A stretch of 64,000 bases of DNA, taken from Branchinecta lynchi (Eukaryota; Arthropoda; Branchiopoda; Anostraca; Branchinectidae). Positions within the stretch are counted from its first letter, which is position 1. Each line of letters opens with the position of its first letter. The notes below the pieces were generated by a model, which was not told where the DNA came from, made no database searches, and saw only the letters and a list, made by a program, of their open reading frames with translations. This document shows positions 11,777-22,880 of the stretch, piece by piece. Both the position numbers and the translations under genes were made by a program. The DNA lies in NCBI GenBank assembly GCA_023053575.1, contig JAKZAP010000011.1:1736001-1800000 (forward strand). The letters are read 5' to 3'.

Positions 11777-12347
11777 CAGGGGCGTCACAACTGTGGGGGG
11801 GGGGGGCGACCCTTCCATATGTAAATATTCCTTCAGCCCAAGCTAACTGCGAATCATATTTGATGGTGCAAAATGGATACGTCAGCTGAATTTTCTTGGA
11901 GCTATACTTCGGCCGTTCTTGGCAAGGGTCCTTTTCAGGCTCAAAACCGCTTAAGTTGGAGTTTGGAAAAACGAACCCTTCCCACAAGTTCATTTTCCTT
12001 GCCAAGAAGGGCTGAAATATTGCTCCAATAAAATTCAGCTGACGTATCCGTTTTGCACCATCAAATATCCTCCAAATGCGTCCGGCCAGTCTGTAAAAAA
12101 TAACCGAGTTGGCGTGAAGCACTGCAATTTTCCATCAAAACAGTTTTTTTTTTCATGAAAACAGTTATTTTCCCTGAAAATCAGTTGATTTGTTTTCAAA
12201 ACAGTCCTTTTTTTAAATCAGTCAACTATTTTTCAAAGCTGTCATTTTTGTTCTTGAAAACAGTTCTTCTTTCTGCAACAACAGTCAGTAAATACCTCCC
12301 CCCCCCCCCCCCCCCCCCGACAAACATTTCAGCTAGTAACGCCTCTG
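11777..12347. mobile_element. hAT-like non-autonomous element with 8-bp target duplication
   Basis: The ends read CAGGGGCGTCAC and GTAACGCCTCTG, which are inverted repeats of the CAG-type found in hAT transposons. They are flanked by ACAGTGAA (11769-11776) and ACAGTGAC (12348-12355), an 8-bp duplication with one mismatch. The interior holds a G-run near 11798, an inverted pair of hammerhead-like repeats (11815-12075), tandem AAACAGTC-type units (12140-12280) and a C-run near 12300. No transposase is present. Related interior and 3' sequence recurs at 54640-54895. Confidence 0.65.
11815..12075. repeat. Inverted pair of hammerhead-like core repeats
   Basis: Two copies of one repeat face each other. 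The - strand copy (11935-11815) reads CTGAAAAGGACCC, loop, then CGGCCGAAG. The + strand copy (11990-12075) retains CCTTGCCAAGAAGGGCTGAAAT and then GACGTATCCGTTTTGCACCA. The shape CTGANRAG, GC-rich stem with a loop, then GAAA resembles the conserved core of a hammerhead ribozyme. Flanking helices I and III were not clearly resolved, so self-cleavage is only a hypothesis. Confidence 0.45.
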
Positions 12348-12355
12348 ACAGTGAC

Positions 12356-13256
12356 AGTAACTTAGCATAGCCTCCAGCCTCCAAAAATGAGGCTTTTATG
12401 ATGGACTGACTAACAGTTCTGTAACATTCACAAAAAAAAAACAATACATACCATGAATTATCTTAAACTCTCGACAATTCAACTTATTTGCTGTTTAATC
12501 CGGGCCTATAAGCAAGTGGAGCTTTCTACTACCTGAAAGGCCTTAACCCACACTCAAGAACAACCACATTGCAGCTCTGCTTGAATGATTTTTACCTGTT
12601 TATTCTTCTTAATATCCTCCAATTCTCAGGTGAAATATCTTGGAATTCTCGGTTTGTAAACACTATTGCCACATTTTCTTGTCTGGAACATGTGACTTTT
12701 GGCCGCAAAAGATTTTTTGCTTACTTTTTATATTTACTTGCAAGGAACCGGTCGTAGAATTTTGGCTTGCTCTGTCGAAGAAGGGAAAACTGTCATTAAC
12801 CGCAGATTTCTGCGACAGGCGGCAACGCTGCTTCAGAAATGTTTGAATGTTTGTTTACATCTGCTTGCTTTTGATTGGTCGAAAGTTCGATCGCGGATGT
12901 AACCGCACAAACCGCAACCGCAGAATAGTTCGAGTGTAAGAAGTTAGAAAAGCATGTGCGATATACCAAAAAGCTGTATCCCGGTAACTTTCGTGAGTAA
13001 CAGAACGTACGGGAGGTCGTGTGATCTCTAGAGGTGTTGCCCGAGTAAGTCCCTCCACTTTTAGAAGGAGAAGACTTTCGGTTCAGTGGACCCCAGACTA
13101 TGACTTGAGTCATCAGCATAGAGATCACAAGCGTGCATTATTTCTTATTTACGATACCCCTGGCATATGGTTGATATTCTGTAAGATAAAACCTCAGGAT
13201 GGGAAATACTTAGTTTTTTAGTATTACGGAAGTTACATAATAATGGATTTGAAGTA
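12356..13256. other. No firm gene
   Basis: Short overlapping ORFs occur on both strands at 12569-13221, but none carries a motif, and both strands are equally open. I see no gene here. Confidence 0.35.
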
Positions 13257-13260
13257 ATAG

Positions 13261-13543
13261 TGTTAGCGAGATATAAAGAACTTAGATTTCTCAGCCTATG
13301 TTGCGTCATCTAATTGTTTATTTACCGCAGCAATGAGCCTGGTGGCCCAGAAAAGAACAAGTGGTGAAAGTGAAGGCCTAACCCATCCGTGGAAACGTGT
13401 TTTCGTAAAAAGCGTCATTGAGTGTTTAATATAAATATGTTTCACTTGTTGTAAGTATTCAGTGTGTCACCTGCAGAGAATAAAGACACTATCTTGTGAT
13501 CACCATCCAGTGAGAACCAAACGAGCAGGAGGGCACCTTAACA
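13261..13543 (+). repeat. 5' LTR
   Basis: The 283-bp terminal repeat runs TGTTAGCG...CCTTAACA, with the TG...CA ends typical of integrase substrates. An AATATAAATATG stretch and an AGAATAAAGACA poly(A)-like signal sit in its second half. It is identical to 16768-17050. Confidence 0.92.
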
Positions 13544-13575
13544 ATTGGCGCGGCCTGTGATAACATAAGGTGAGT
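13544..13575 (+). promoter_or_regulatory. Putative primer-binding site and leader splice donor
   Basis: TTGGCGCGGCCTGTGATAAC directly follows the 5' LTR. A primer site beginning TGG, complementary to a tRNA CCA end, is expected here. The match to a specific tRNA was not determined. About 25 bases on, AAGGTGAGTG has the form of a strong splice donor, which vertebrate-type and errantivirus-type elements use to make an env mRNA. Function is inferred from position. Confidence 0.4.
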
Positions 13576-13739
13576 GAAGCTTTTCTACTACAGACCCAGT
13601 GCATACGAAAATGAGGAAGAAAAAGAAAAAGAAATATTGTGCCCCTAACACTCCGTGACGTAAACCATAGCCTCGCTCATCTCGGACCCTCTCCCATCCT
13701 CCTGCTCCGTGACAAATTGTAACGTAACTGAATGACTAT

Positions 13740-14519
13740 GTGAGTGAAAAGAAACGGAACCTCAGTGATAAATGTCTAATCAATGTTTTAAATTTGAGGA
13801 AAATGACTGACGACAAAAGAACCAGCGGAACCAGCAAGCTGTCGACAGACCCACTGAAAGTTACACCGACACTGGACGACTCGCCCTGCTCCAAAAACGG
13901 ATGGATATTTCGATCGACGACACAATCGACATCTGCCTGCTGAAAATTGATGTCGAGTCGATCCGGGACTACATCGTCGAAGGATTAGAAGATGGTCAAG
14001 AGTTTGAGAATTTCGACGACTTTGAAAATTACCTTCTGGACCGGTTCGACAAGAGTCATGTCGCTCTGAACCTCAGAAACATACAAAAACAGCAGGGAGA
14101 AGACGAGCCAGCTACAACATACGCGCAAAGAATAAAGCAGACAATCAGGTCCCACTACCCGAGGGCCACGTCAGCCGACGCAAAACAATATGAGGAACTG
14201 GCACTCCTGACTACGTTCCTGAAAGGTCTTAAGGCCGACCTCTACAATCAAGTAGTCCTACTGCCCTTGTCGACATTCAATGAGGCCGTCGACATGGCCA
14301 TGAACGTGGAAAGGGCCAAAGAAGCAATCAGGGAGCGCAGCGCAACTGTCAATTTTGCCGACACTTCATCAAGACCGACATCTTCGTCAAGGCCATCGAG
14401 AGGAGCTTCCAGAGAACAGGGACCACGCCGTGATTACGACCACCAACACGAATACCGGAACACTGACAACAGAACATGCTAAAACTGCAACAAGATTGGA
14501 CATATCGCAAAGTTTTGCC
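13740..14519 (+). pseudogene. gag-like region, stop within the zinc knuckle
   Basis: The first ORF (13740-13943, MSEKKRNLS) passes into an overlapping frame (13901-14482) that resembles the retrotransposon gag core. It is a helical stretch with YLLDRFDKSHVALNLRNIQK, TYAQRIKQTIRSHYPR and LKGLKADLYNQVVLLP. An Arg/Ser-rich tail follows. A CCHC zinc knuckle (C-x2-C-x4-H-x4-C) spans 14477-14518, but its second position is a TAA stop (14480-14482), after which the frame stays open. The stop could be an inactivating mutation or a readthrough site. The frame change near 13901 is a second defect, or ATG 13901 is simply the real start. Confidence 0.7.
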
Positions 14520-14632
14520 GTTCAAGAACACCGACCTACCAACAAAACTACTATTCAGCACCTTTCGTCAGACGAGGAGGATATGGAAACTATCAGCAAG
14601 ATCGCCAACCAGCATTCGCAAGGAGAGACACC

Positions 14633-16430
14633 ATGACTGGAGAATGGGTTCTGGCAACAACAATTAACATCTCAACCATAGAAGAGACAACCAAATCACT
14701 GGAAGAAAAAGTTACGTATAGCTTTAAATCTCATAGCTTTCAGATATGGACACCTCCAGCTGGAAAGAACTCCTCAACTGATATGGGACAAATGGACAAA
14801 ATTCGAGCGTTCGGGAAAGAAATTAAGAAGCTCATCGACACAAAAGAAGCATTACTCTTTCGAGAAATTCAGTATATTCGAAAGGATCTTGACACAATTT
14901 CGTTCATCTTTACTGATAACATGTATACACAGAGAATGAAGCGTTCAACCCTTTTTGACTTTGTTGGAAATACTCTTAAAGCAATCACAGGAGTAGCAAC
15001 CATGAAAGACATCGAAAATCTCCAGAATAGAATATTAACGGTAGACTCCAGCAATCAGAGACTACAGCATATAGCAGACCTACAAACAACTGTTTTACAT
15101 GACATCCGGGAAAAATTTGAAAAGAAAAATCAGGAGTCTATGTCAAAATACACAATATCTTAGAAAATTGCCAACAAACTATTTCCCAAACTGTTGTCAA
15201 TATAACACTGGATACCACTTTAAATGTTGCTATCGCTACATCTATTCTTGATAGATATGTAGCAGAAACTTTATCCGAGATCTACCAGTTGAATTCTTTT
15301 GTTCAAAGTTTATTCCATGATTTCATCCTGCTATCTTCCCAAAAATTGCCTACTACCTTGTTTCCTCCAAAGAAACTGTTAGAAACACTGATTTCGATTA
15401 AGAACCAACTAACCTAGCCATCCCATTATCTGATATTCACACTTATTATGAAGCTGTTCAGTGCCATGTATCTCCCAAATCTAAGAACGTTGTCATTAGT
15501 TGCTTATTGCCACTTGTGTATAGATCCCAACCATTCTCACTTTACCACGTGAAAAGCTTTCCAACCCTTGTTCAGACAGGAAAAGAGAATTTCACAGTTT
15601 CCATACCAAGCTCGCAGTATTTTGCTGTCAGTAACGATAATAGACTGTTTGCCTCCCTAAATGACCGACACCTCACCCAAACACTGAAATTGCATAATAC
15701 TATCATAGTTCCAAGTTATTTCCCAATTTATACTGCTGATTCCCCAAACTGTAACTTTGCAGCTTACACGTCTGACGATAAATTAGTGAATTTCAAACCT
15801 AAAAAGACTTACTGTAGAACAACTTGAAGAAGACAAAATAGTAATTTCAAGCCCTAAGAGTGACTCACTTACTATTTCTTGCCCACCTCCTACTGGTGTC
15901 TCCAACCAAAAGTTCAGATCAACCATCAGAAACTTTGATATTGGAACTTTTATAATTTATTTTTCCCCTCACTGCGACATTTTTTCTAAAGATTTTCAGA
16001 TAAAAGGCAAACTCCACAGAGAAACTGATTCTACCTTCCCACTTGAAAGTGTACTCCCTGAAATCTCCCGCGTTGAAGACGAAATCATCAACATACAACT
16101 TGGTTACACAGACGAACAGAAAGCTAAATGGAGCTCTGAACTGGATAAATTTAAAGACTTTCATCCGAAACTATCCGAGTCCCATCTAGAAGTATCTCTG
16201 AACCAATTAGACAATGCTATTAGAACTGGCGATTCCGTCTTTTTTCCTAGAGGGGAGGGAGCTGAGTTTGAAAAATACTCCCATGCAACTTACTTTAGTT
16301 ATTCTGGTCTCGGTACTGCCGCTTTCTCTCTATTCATAACTGCTATAATTGCGTATGTCGTGTTCTTCTATTACAAAAGAATCAAGCTTTTCCGGGAAAT
16401 TTTACTTACAGCAAAGGAGAATGAACCGTA
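14633..16430 (+). pseudogene. F-type envelope-like glycoprotein, frameshifted
   Basis: From ATG 14633 the chain resembles the baculovirus-F / errantivirus envelope family. A basic RMKR cleavage-type site (about 14932) is followed directly by a hydrophobic Gly/Phe-containing segment like that family's fusion peptide, and then by a helical region. The frame stops at 15163. The similarity continues in other frames (15507-15827, then about 15830-16430), ending with one hydrophobic membrane segment near 16300-16365 and a short basic tail. There are therefore at least two breaks, and the gene is inactive as it stands. It lies in the same frame as gag, consistent with pol having been deleted. No reconstruction is given. 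Confidence 0.65.
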
Positions 16431-16767
16431 GTCCAGCCGCCTGTCCATCTCAGCCATCCAACCGCGCCACTTTCCTCTCCTCTCAACGAACACCAGCCAT
16501 ACCACCAAGCCTCCCAAATGCTGCCCAATTAGACAACCTTAGAACACCATCCAAAGATGCAGCTTCCGAACAGCCCCAACATAAGATGTAAATATAATTT
16601 TAGTGTAACTATGTTTTAAGTGAGCAGTGATGCCCTCATGTGCCGACCAAAGACTCGCCGGAAGAAGTGGCAAACGGGTGCTCACCAGAAGTTTTAAAAG
16701 TGTTAATTTTGTTGGAGCTGATCAGAAACTATGGTAACGCCGAACCTTTCACCGCAGCCGGGAGGGT

Positions 16768-17050
16768 TGTTAGCGAGATATAAAGAACTTAGATTTCTCA
16801 GCCTATGTTGCGTCATCTAATTGTTTATTTACCGCAGCAATGAGCCTGGTGGCCCAGAAAAGAACAAGTGGTGAAAGTGAAGGCCTAACCCATCCGTGGA
16901 AACGTGTTTTCGTAAAAAGCGTCATTGAGTGTTTAATATAAATATGTTTCACTTGTTGTAAGTATTCAGTGTGTCACCTGCAGAGAATAAAGACACTATC
17001 TTGTGATCACCATCCAGTGAGAACCAAACGAGCAGGAGGGCACCTTAACA
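16768..17050 (+). repeat. 3' LTR
   Basis: Identical to the 5' LTR over all 283 bases as read. It is preceded by the purine tract GGGAGGG (16760-16766) and followed by the ATAG duplication. Confidence 0.92.
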
Positions 17051-17164
17051 ATAGTCATACCTTTGTCAAGGTTTTGATCTAGAACGTAAGTGTAGCCAAT
17101 ATTGTCTTATTTAACATAGGCTACACAAAGGGGCATCGCAAGGTAGGGGGGGGGGGGGATGAAA

Positions 17165-17720
17165 TTGTTCCGTATTTTTTCGATAGAAGAAATATTCTGT
17201 ATGTTTACGGGGATTAGGTAGTTATACAGAATCCTAAATAGGCTATCGGTACAAACCTATTTGGTACAATGTTCGGGATTCGGTATAATTACCAGTATTC
17301 GGTAGTTACGACGAATTTGGTGAGAGAATTTACTGAAATCATTTGGTAATTTTTCAATACCAGAACTATTCGGTATATTTATGAAGATTCGTTTAACTGA
17401 ACAAAATTACGAATAAGCTATCGGTTCAAAATTAATCGGTATCATAATTGGGATTCGGTAATTTATTCGGTAAATTTTCAGGTTAGGTTGTTAACCGCGA
17501 ATCCCGACTTTTGTTCCAGTTTCGACGAAAGTATACCGAATATGATATTGTTCGATAGTCTTTCGATACCAAAACAATTCATTATTAACGGGGATTCGGT
17601 AGTTATAAAGAATCCAAAACAAGCTATCGGTCTTAACTTATTCGGTATAATAACTGGGGTACCGTACTTTATTCGTTATAATTGCCAGGATTCGGGAGTT
17701 ACCACGAAACGCGGAAGAGG
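17165..17720. repeat. Degenerate tandem repeat rich in ATTCGGTA
   Basis: A unit of roughly 175-200 bp recurs about three times. Each contains a GATTCGGTAGTTATA-like word, then AATAAGCTATCGGTTC-like and ATTCGGTATAAT-like words, near 17210, 17385 and 17588. The copies are strongly diverged. No coding potential was recognised. Confidence 0.55.
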
Positions 17721-18099
17721 TCGAGACAAGAGGCAGACAAAAGGGATGATTTATGATTTCATCGATAGGCTACTCCTTTCTTTATTCTGGATCCCGAAAG
17801 AAGATCTAATCATAAATATTTCGAAAATTCCGCCTACAGCGCTTTTCGTAATATTCTAATTTTTGGAAGGGCGCGTCATGGCTTTATGCCAGTTTTAGGA
17901 TTGAGATTTCGAAACATTAAAAGCTAGACTCTGGATGGAAATTAAATTTGGCAGGAAAAAGGAAAAAAAATCTCGCCTGCGGCGCTCACTTTATGTGATT
18001 ATGGGTAATATTGACTAGACTACAGTTGCTGCTGCTGCCAGAACGGCACTCCATCCGGTTTCTATAACTTCTTAGTGTCGCGGTATTTAATCTAAGGTA

Positions 18100-18720
18100 A
18101 ATGATAGAATTTGTAAGAGAAGCAGTTAAAGTTAGAGTTGCAGATACCATGGTAACTGATACCACGATAACTGGATCTACAATTACTCGGTTTTGCAGTT
18201 ACCGTGGTATGTGATACATGGTTGCTGTGCAAAAAACGACTACTGCCAAAATTGCACTTATCGAAGTCATCCCCAAAGAAAAACTGATAGCCAGTCACGT
18301 CACTGAGCGCAAATATCTTTCCCACCAATTTGACAGAATTTGATGAAAGTGAGATGACTTTTCAGATACCACGGTCGGACTGCGGTATCTTAGACTCAAT
18401 ATCAGACACCACAATGAATGGCCACATACCATAATACTCTATATGACTAAATCCAAAACAGGCCAGTAATTCTCAGGAAGAAGGAGTAAACGTGTCCGTA
18501 AAGACTCAAACTCATTGACTCAAATCCCAAGTCAGCGCAGCTGTGATACCGATTCTTCCGCAGGTACGGGGTACCCGGAGATTCTGCATCGGAAGGGGGA
18601 GATAGTCATCAAGTGTATAACTGCAAAAAGGCCTTTTGACCGTGTTATCGGATACCATGGTAACTGCAATAACGACTTTAGACCTTGATTGGTATCTGCA
18701 AAAACACAAATCTTGTTGGA
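18100..18720. repeat. TACCATGGTA-rich repeat family (R5)
   Basis: The stretch is dense in palindromic words TACCATGGTA, TACCGTGGTA and relatives, for example near 18150, 18200, 18380 and 18655. Blocks such as AGTCACGTCACTGAGCGC recur. Related copies lie at 43840-44074 continuing at 45418-45510, and at 60555-60930. Repeated self-complementary words suggest the termini and subterminal repeats of a non-autonomous transposon. Part (18440-18610) also matches another repeat seen at 33470-33640 and 47795-48005. Confidence 0.6.
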
Positions 18721-18918
18721 ACTTTAGTTATTGACTAACAGTCATCAGGTAAAACTACTTACTATGCTTCTCAATCAACTTATTTATATTGTCTTCCAAT
18801 CTTCTCTGTGAAGGATTCAGAAGGCAAGGCCTTCTCCTTCTTGGATTCTGGCTGTATAGAGAGATTGCACCATACCCGACGAAAACGGACGGGATCGTAA
18901 CGACAAAATTTAACATTA

Positions 18919-19349
18919 GGAAGTATACGACTTTCAACTTTGAAATTAAATTACCGGCGTTTTATCATCCTTCTGAGTTAGGAACTTGCTGGAAATGTTA
19001 ATTGGGCTATTCCTTAAATGTATATTACTATGTTTGCAAAAGAGTTTCATTGGAAGTAAGAGTTTGAAGGAGTCAAAGTTTCTAATGTAAGACGGAGTCT
19101 CGTCCTATTGGTCAATTATGACACATTTTTTCAAATCCGCGTCATCGATAGGATTCGAGGCTCCGTTTTTGTGTTCAAACTTTGAAGCCTTCAAGCTCTT
19201 ACTTCCATGGAAACTCTTTTGCAAAAACAGAATTACGGTTAAGGAATAGCCCAATCAGAGCCCAATTAACATTTCCAGCAAGTCCCTGGCTCAGAATGAT
19301 GATAAGACGCCGATAATATAATTTCAAAGTTGAAAGTCCCATACTTCCC
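18919..19349. repeat. Long imperfect palindrome, arms near 200 bp
   Basis: The left arm starts GGAAGTATACGACTTTCAAC (18919), and the right arm ends with its complement near 19349. Shared blocks such as CTTGCTGGAAATGTTAATTG and GCAAAAGAGTTTCATTGG pair across a centre near 19120-19140. The right arm carries an extra copy of a GGGCT-containing 13-mer. No ORF is present. It looks like a foldback element. Confidence 0.75.
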
Positions 19350-19454
19350 AAGGTTAAAACGGAACTGACGAGTGGATAAACTTACTGATTTTGGTGGGTC
19401 AACTGACGGGTGGAGGAATATTTTTGTGTTGTGATCCCGTGATGATCTCTCTAT

Positions 19455-19849
19455 AGGCGTCTTCTCGCCGTTCCCCGAGGACTCCTCGGGGAACGAAAGG
19501 AACGGCGAGAATACAGGGAGTCACTCCACGCGGACTCCGCGTACACAAACAGCGAGAACACGGGGAATGCTTCCAAAATGGATTTTGTTCGAAAAAGTCA
19601 TATGCTGTTGACGAAATTAGTCGGGATCCACTTTATTTTTGGTTTTGTTTATTCTGATTGTTTTTAATTAATTTTACATTGCACCAACACCAGCAAAAAT
19701 TGATTCCCCTCCGAATCTGAAAGGGAGTCCTTTTCGATGATGGTGATGATAATCGGAGCACTCCCTGTCGGTGGGAGTGAGTCCCCGGGACAAACAAAAA
19801 CGCGGGGACTCCTCAAGTGGAGTCCTCGGGGAACGGCGAGAATACGCCT
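19455..19849. mobile_element. Harbinger-like MITE, copy 1
   Basis: The 395-bp element has ends AGGCGTcTTCTCGCCGTTCC and GGAACGGCGAGAATACGCCT, continuing inward as CCGAGGACTCC, so the inverted repeat is at least 31 bp. It is flanked by TAT on both sides (19452-19454, 19850-19852). A 3-bp duplication is characteristic of PIF/Harbinger elements, though their usual target is TWA. No transposase is present. A second copy (42167-42559) with TTA duplications lies in the last intron of GPx-A. Confidence 0.8.
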
Positions 19850-20542
19850 TATGAACGAGAAATTTGAAAGTTTTGCTCAACTCAGTTGCTACTGTTCTTT
19901 TGCTAGCTCCTCGATTTCATACGTCCTACAAAAGTGACGCCAGGGACCATAGATAATCGGCTAAGGTTTCGTCAACACCAATTTTAAGGGATTGTGTTAC
20001 AGTGCTGTAAGTATACATTACGTATAGTAATCTTGCATACTGGACCAGTCTACCACAAACCCCTGACTTTGGGAAAGCCTGCTCAGATCGCTGGGTATTC
20101 CTAGACTTTGGTATACCCTATGTCCAACGCTGGATACAGTATCAGGGCTGCCACATCAAAAAAATTTAGAGAGTGACTTGTGGCTGAAAAAAAGAGTGAA
20201 TTGGGAGTGAAATTTTATTCTCATGAAAAAAACGTGAAATGGTCATTTTTGGTCGGAATCACTGATGCAAAAATGTATTTATGCGGAAGAGAAATCAAAT
20301 ATGGTAGCCCGAAGCGTGTCGAAAAGAAAAGTAGGAGCGCGAATACTTTGTGTCGACGTTCTTCCAGTAGGTGACACCTGGGTAACACGTAATAACCTCA
20401 CTTTACAGGAAAAACAGCCATTCGGGTGCATTTGATCAATCCAAACCGTGTAATTACACAGTTGACATGTCTTAATATTTCGGAAACCCTTGTCCATGAT
20501 ATAGCACTTTTTATCTCTCCCACTAAAATTAATATCTAACTC

Positions 20543-21960
20543 TTTTTTGGGATCCCAAAACGTAAGTGGAGGGATACCTATGACATCGCAAAAGTTGTCC
20601 GTCCGTCCGTCTGTCCGTCCGTCTGTAAGCACGATAACTCTCGAAGGGAATGAGATATTTTGATGAAACTTGGTGTGAGGGTTCGTTGGGTCGTCGGACC
20701 AGTCAAGTTCGTAGATGGGCTTTGTAGCTCTACATTTAGGGGTGGGGGAGGGGATTCAAATTAAGGGACAAACAAAATATTTTGAAACAGCTAATGTGAT
20801 AGTCGATTATGGGATAAGAAGACATGCTGAACACGATGGTAAAACCATTTTGTCATCGGACAAGTAGTTCGTCCGGAATCCGGCCAAAACAGGAAAGTTT
20901 GTTGAAAGTAAAAGTTTTATTTGAAGTTGATTAGATGTTCGATTTAGGGGTAGGAAGACATGCTGAAGACGATGGTGAAAATGATTTTTTCGACGGACAA
21001 GTATTTCGCCCGGAATCCGGCCCAAACCGGAAAGTTTGTTGAAAGTAAAAGTTTTATTTGAAATTGATTAGATGTTCGATTTAGGGGTAGGAAGACATGC
21101 TGAAGACGACGGTGAAAACTATTTTCTCGACGGACAAGTATTTCGCCCAGAATCCGGCCCAAACCGGAAAGTTTGTTGAAAGTAAAAGTTTTATTTGAAG
21201 TTGATTAAATGTTCGATTTAGAGGTAGGAAGACATGCTGAAGACGATAGTGAAAACTATTTTCTCGACGGACAAGTATTTCGACCGGAATCCGGCCCAAA
21301 CCGGAAAGTTTGTCAAAATTAAAAGTTTTATTTGGAGTTGATTAGATGTTCGATTTAGGGCAAGAAGACATGCTGAACACTTATGTGAAAACAAGTTTCT
21401 ACCCGGACATGTAGTTCGTCCGGAATCCGGCCAAAACCGGAAAACTGTTGGAAGTCAAAGTTTTATTTCTAGTTGATTAGATAAGCGATTTAGGGGTAAG
21501 AAGAGATGCTGAGTCCCTGTATGACAATCGTATTTTACCCGGACATATAGTTCGACAGGAATCCGGCTGGAATCGGAAAATTTGTTATAAGCTAAATTTC
21601 TATTTGAAGTTGATTAGATGTTCATTACTGGGGAAAGAAGATACCCTGATTTCGTCTCTGAGCTTTCTTTTTTCGCCGGACAAGTAGTTCTGGAGTTCGG
21701 CCGGAACCGGGAAATTGGCAGAAGTGGCAGGAAGTTTACGTCAAAACAGATTTGACTTCTAGGGGTAAACACACATGCTGAATCCAAATCTGAACTTGGT
21801 TTTCTCAGGTGATTAGCTATTTGGCCTTAATCTGTTTCTGAATTTTAATTGTAAAAATGTTCAAGGAGTCTGGCGAAGAATGGATCTGGCTAAGACAAGA
21901 CCCAGTTGTCTGGATCAGATATTGAATTTTTGGGATCCCATCGAAACCTTTGGTCTTGTT
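20543..21960 (+). repeat. GGGATCCC-family element (R1), full copy with 137-bp array
   Basis: The 5' end TTTTTTGGGATCCCAAAACG leads to a GTCCGTCCGTCTGTCCGTCC stretch and TTTTGATGAAACTTGGTGTG. A tandem array follows with units at 20807, 20944 and 21081 (exact 137-bp spacing) and more diverged units to about 21700. It ends TTTTTGGGATCCCATCGAAA and TTTGGTCTTGTT. Both ends therefore carry GGGATCCC. A central minisatellite between unlike ends is the layout of Helentron-associated (DINE-1-like) or oyster pearl-type elements. That class assignment is inference, and no protein is encoded. Confidence 0.85.
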
Positions 21961-22880
21961 TAGTACAGACAGAGTGGAATGTCTTAAAATTGAACTTAAA
22001 ATTAATATGTTAGCCCACAGTTGAAACATTGGCCTTTTTTATATGAAACTGGTACGAAATCGTTCTGAACAAACAAAAACTAAAATTTGACCAAGCTTTG
22101 ATTAGAATTTTCCCTTGTCAGCTGGTTACAGCATTGCCAAAAGCCAGTGACAATTGAGCTTTGTGTTCTCTCAGCTTTGGGTTATTCCGTTCTGTTTTTT
22201 CTTTCAAGTGCCAAGACTGAACTGTCACAAATAAAATGAAGATCTCATTTGAATTGTTCGATGAACACGTTCAAATTCTGATCTGTTTGACTTTTGATGT
22301 TTTACCTTTTTAAGAAAATGCCTTTTTTGAGCAGGTTCAAAATCAAGAAAAGGCAAATAATTTGGATATATCCGGAATCATAACTGTCGAAAATAGTCTG
22401 GATTTGGTTCCTGACTGTCGTGCCTGCTTGGAAATCCCATTTTGACATTCTTGTAGCAAAGTTGGAGGCTGTGTAAATTGAGGTCAATTAACCCTCCTGC
22501 ATTCGCTGTCCGAAGTGGTCTACACTACTGAAGAAGACACCTTAGTTTAGTTTTTTCACCCCTAAGACATTCAGATGGGAATGATAAATTAACATCAGCC
22601 AAGCACCAAGTGTTTCAGCTTTCTTTTGTCATTAAATAAAGTAAAATTCTTGAACACAATTAGTTACTTCTTTTTTAATACTGTACTATACTTTTCGGTT
22701 GGAATGGACTTCGATGAAAGCTGTTCAAAATGTTGGGCTTCAAACATGGTGGGGAGAGGGTACAGGATGAACAATGCAGCAACAGTGTGTGGCTCCGATC
22801 TGATCTTCATTTTACGTAAAATATTTGCTAGGTTTGGTTTTCATCATATTCTTTGTGCAACTGAAACTCTTTGAGCCCAA
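21961..22880. other. No recognisable gene
   Basis: Short ORFs without motifs. I see no repeat shared with other parts of the window. Confidence 0.4.

Larger units (their letters stand above)
13257..17054 (+). mobile_element. LTR retroelement with gag- and env-like regions, no pol
   Basis: Two 283-bp LTRs (13261-13543 and 16768-17050) start TGTTAGCG and end CCTTAACA. They are identical as read and are flanked by a 4-bp duplication ATAG (13257-13260, 17051-17054). A putative primer-binding site (TGGCGCGGCC) follows the 5' LTR and a purine tract (GGGAGGG) precedes the 3' LTR. The 3.2-kb interior holds a gag-like and an F-type envelope-like region. I found no protease, reverse transcriptase, RNase H or integrase motif in any frame. 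Identical LTRs imply a very recent insertion, so other copies must have supplied the enzymes. A 4-bp duplication is usual for Ty3/Gypsy relatives. Confidence 0.9.

Noticed and set aside
20807..21490. CRISPR-like array
   Set aside because: Units are 137 bp and directly abutting with no unique spacers. It is a minisatellite inside R1.
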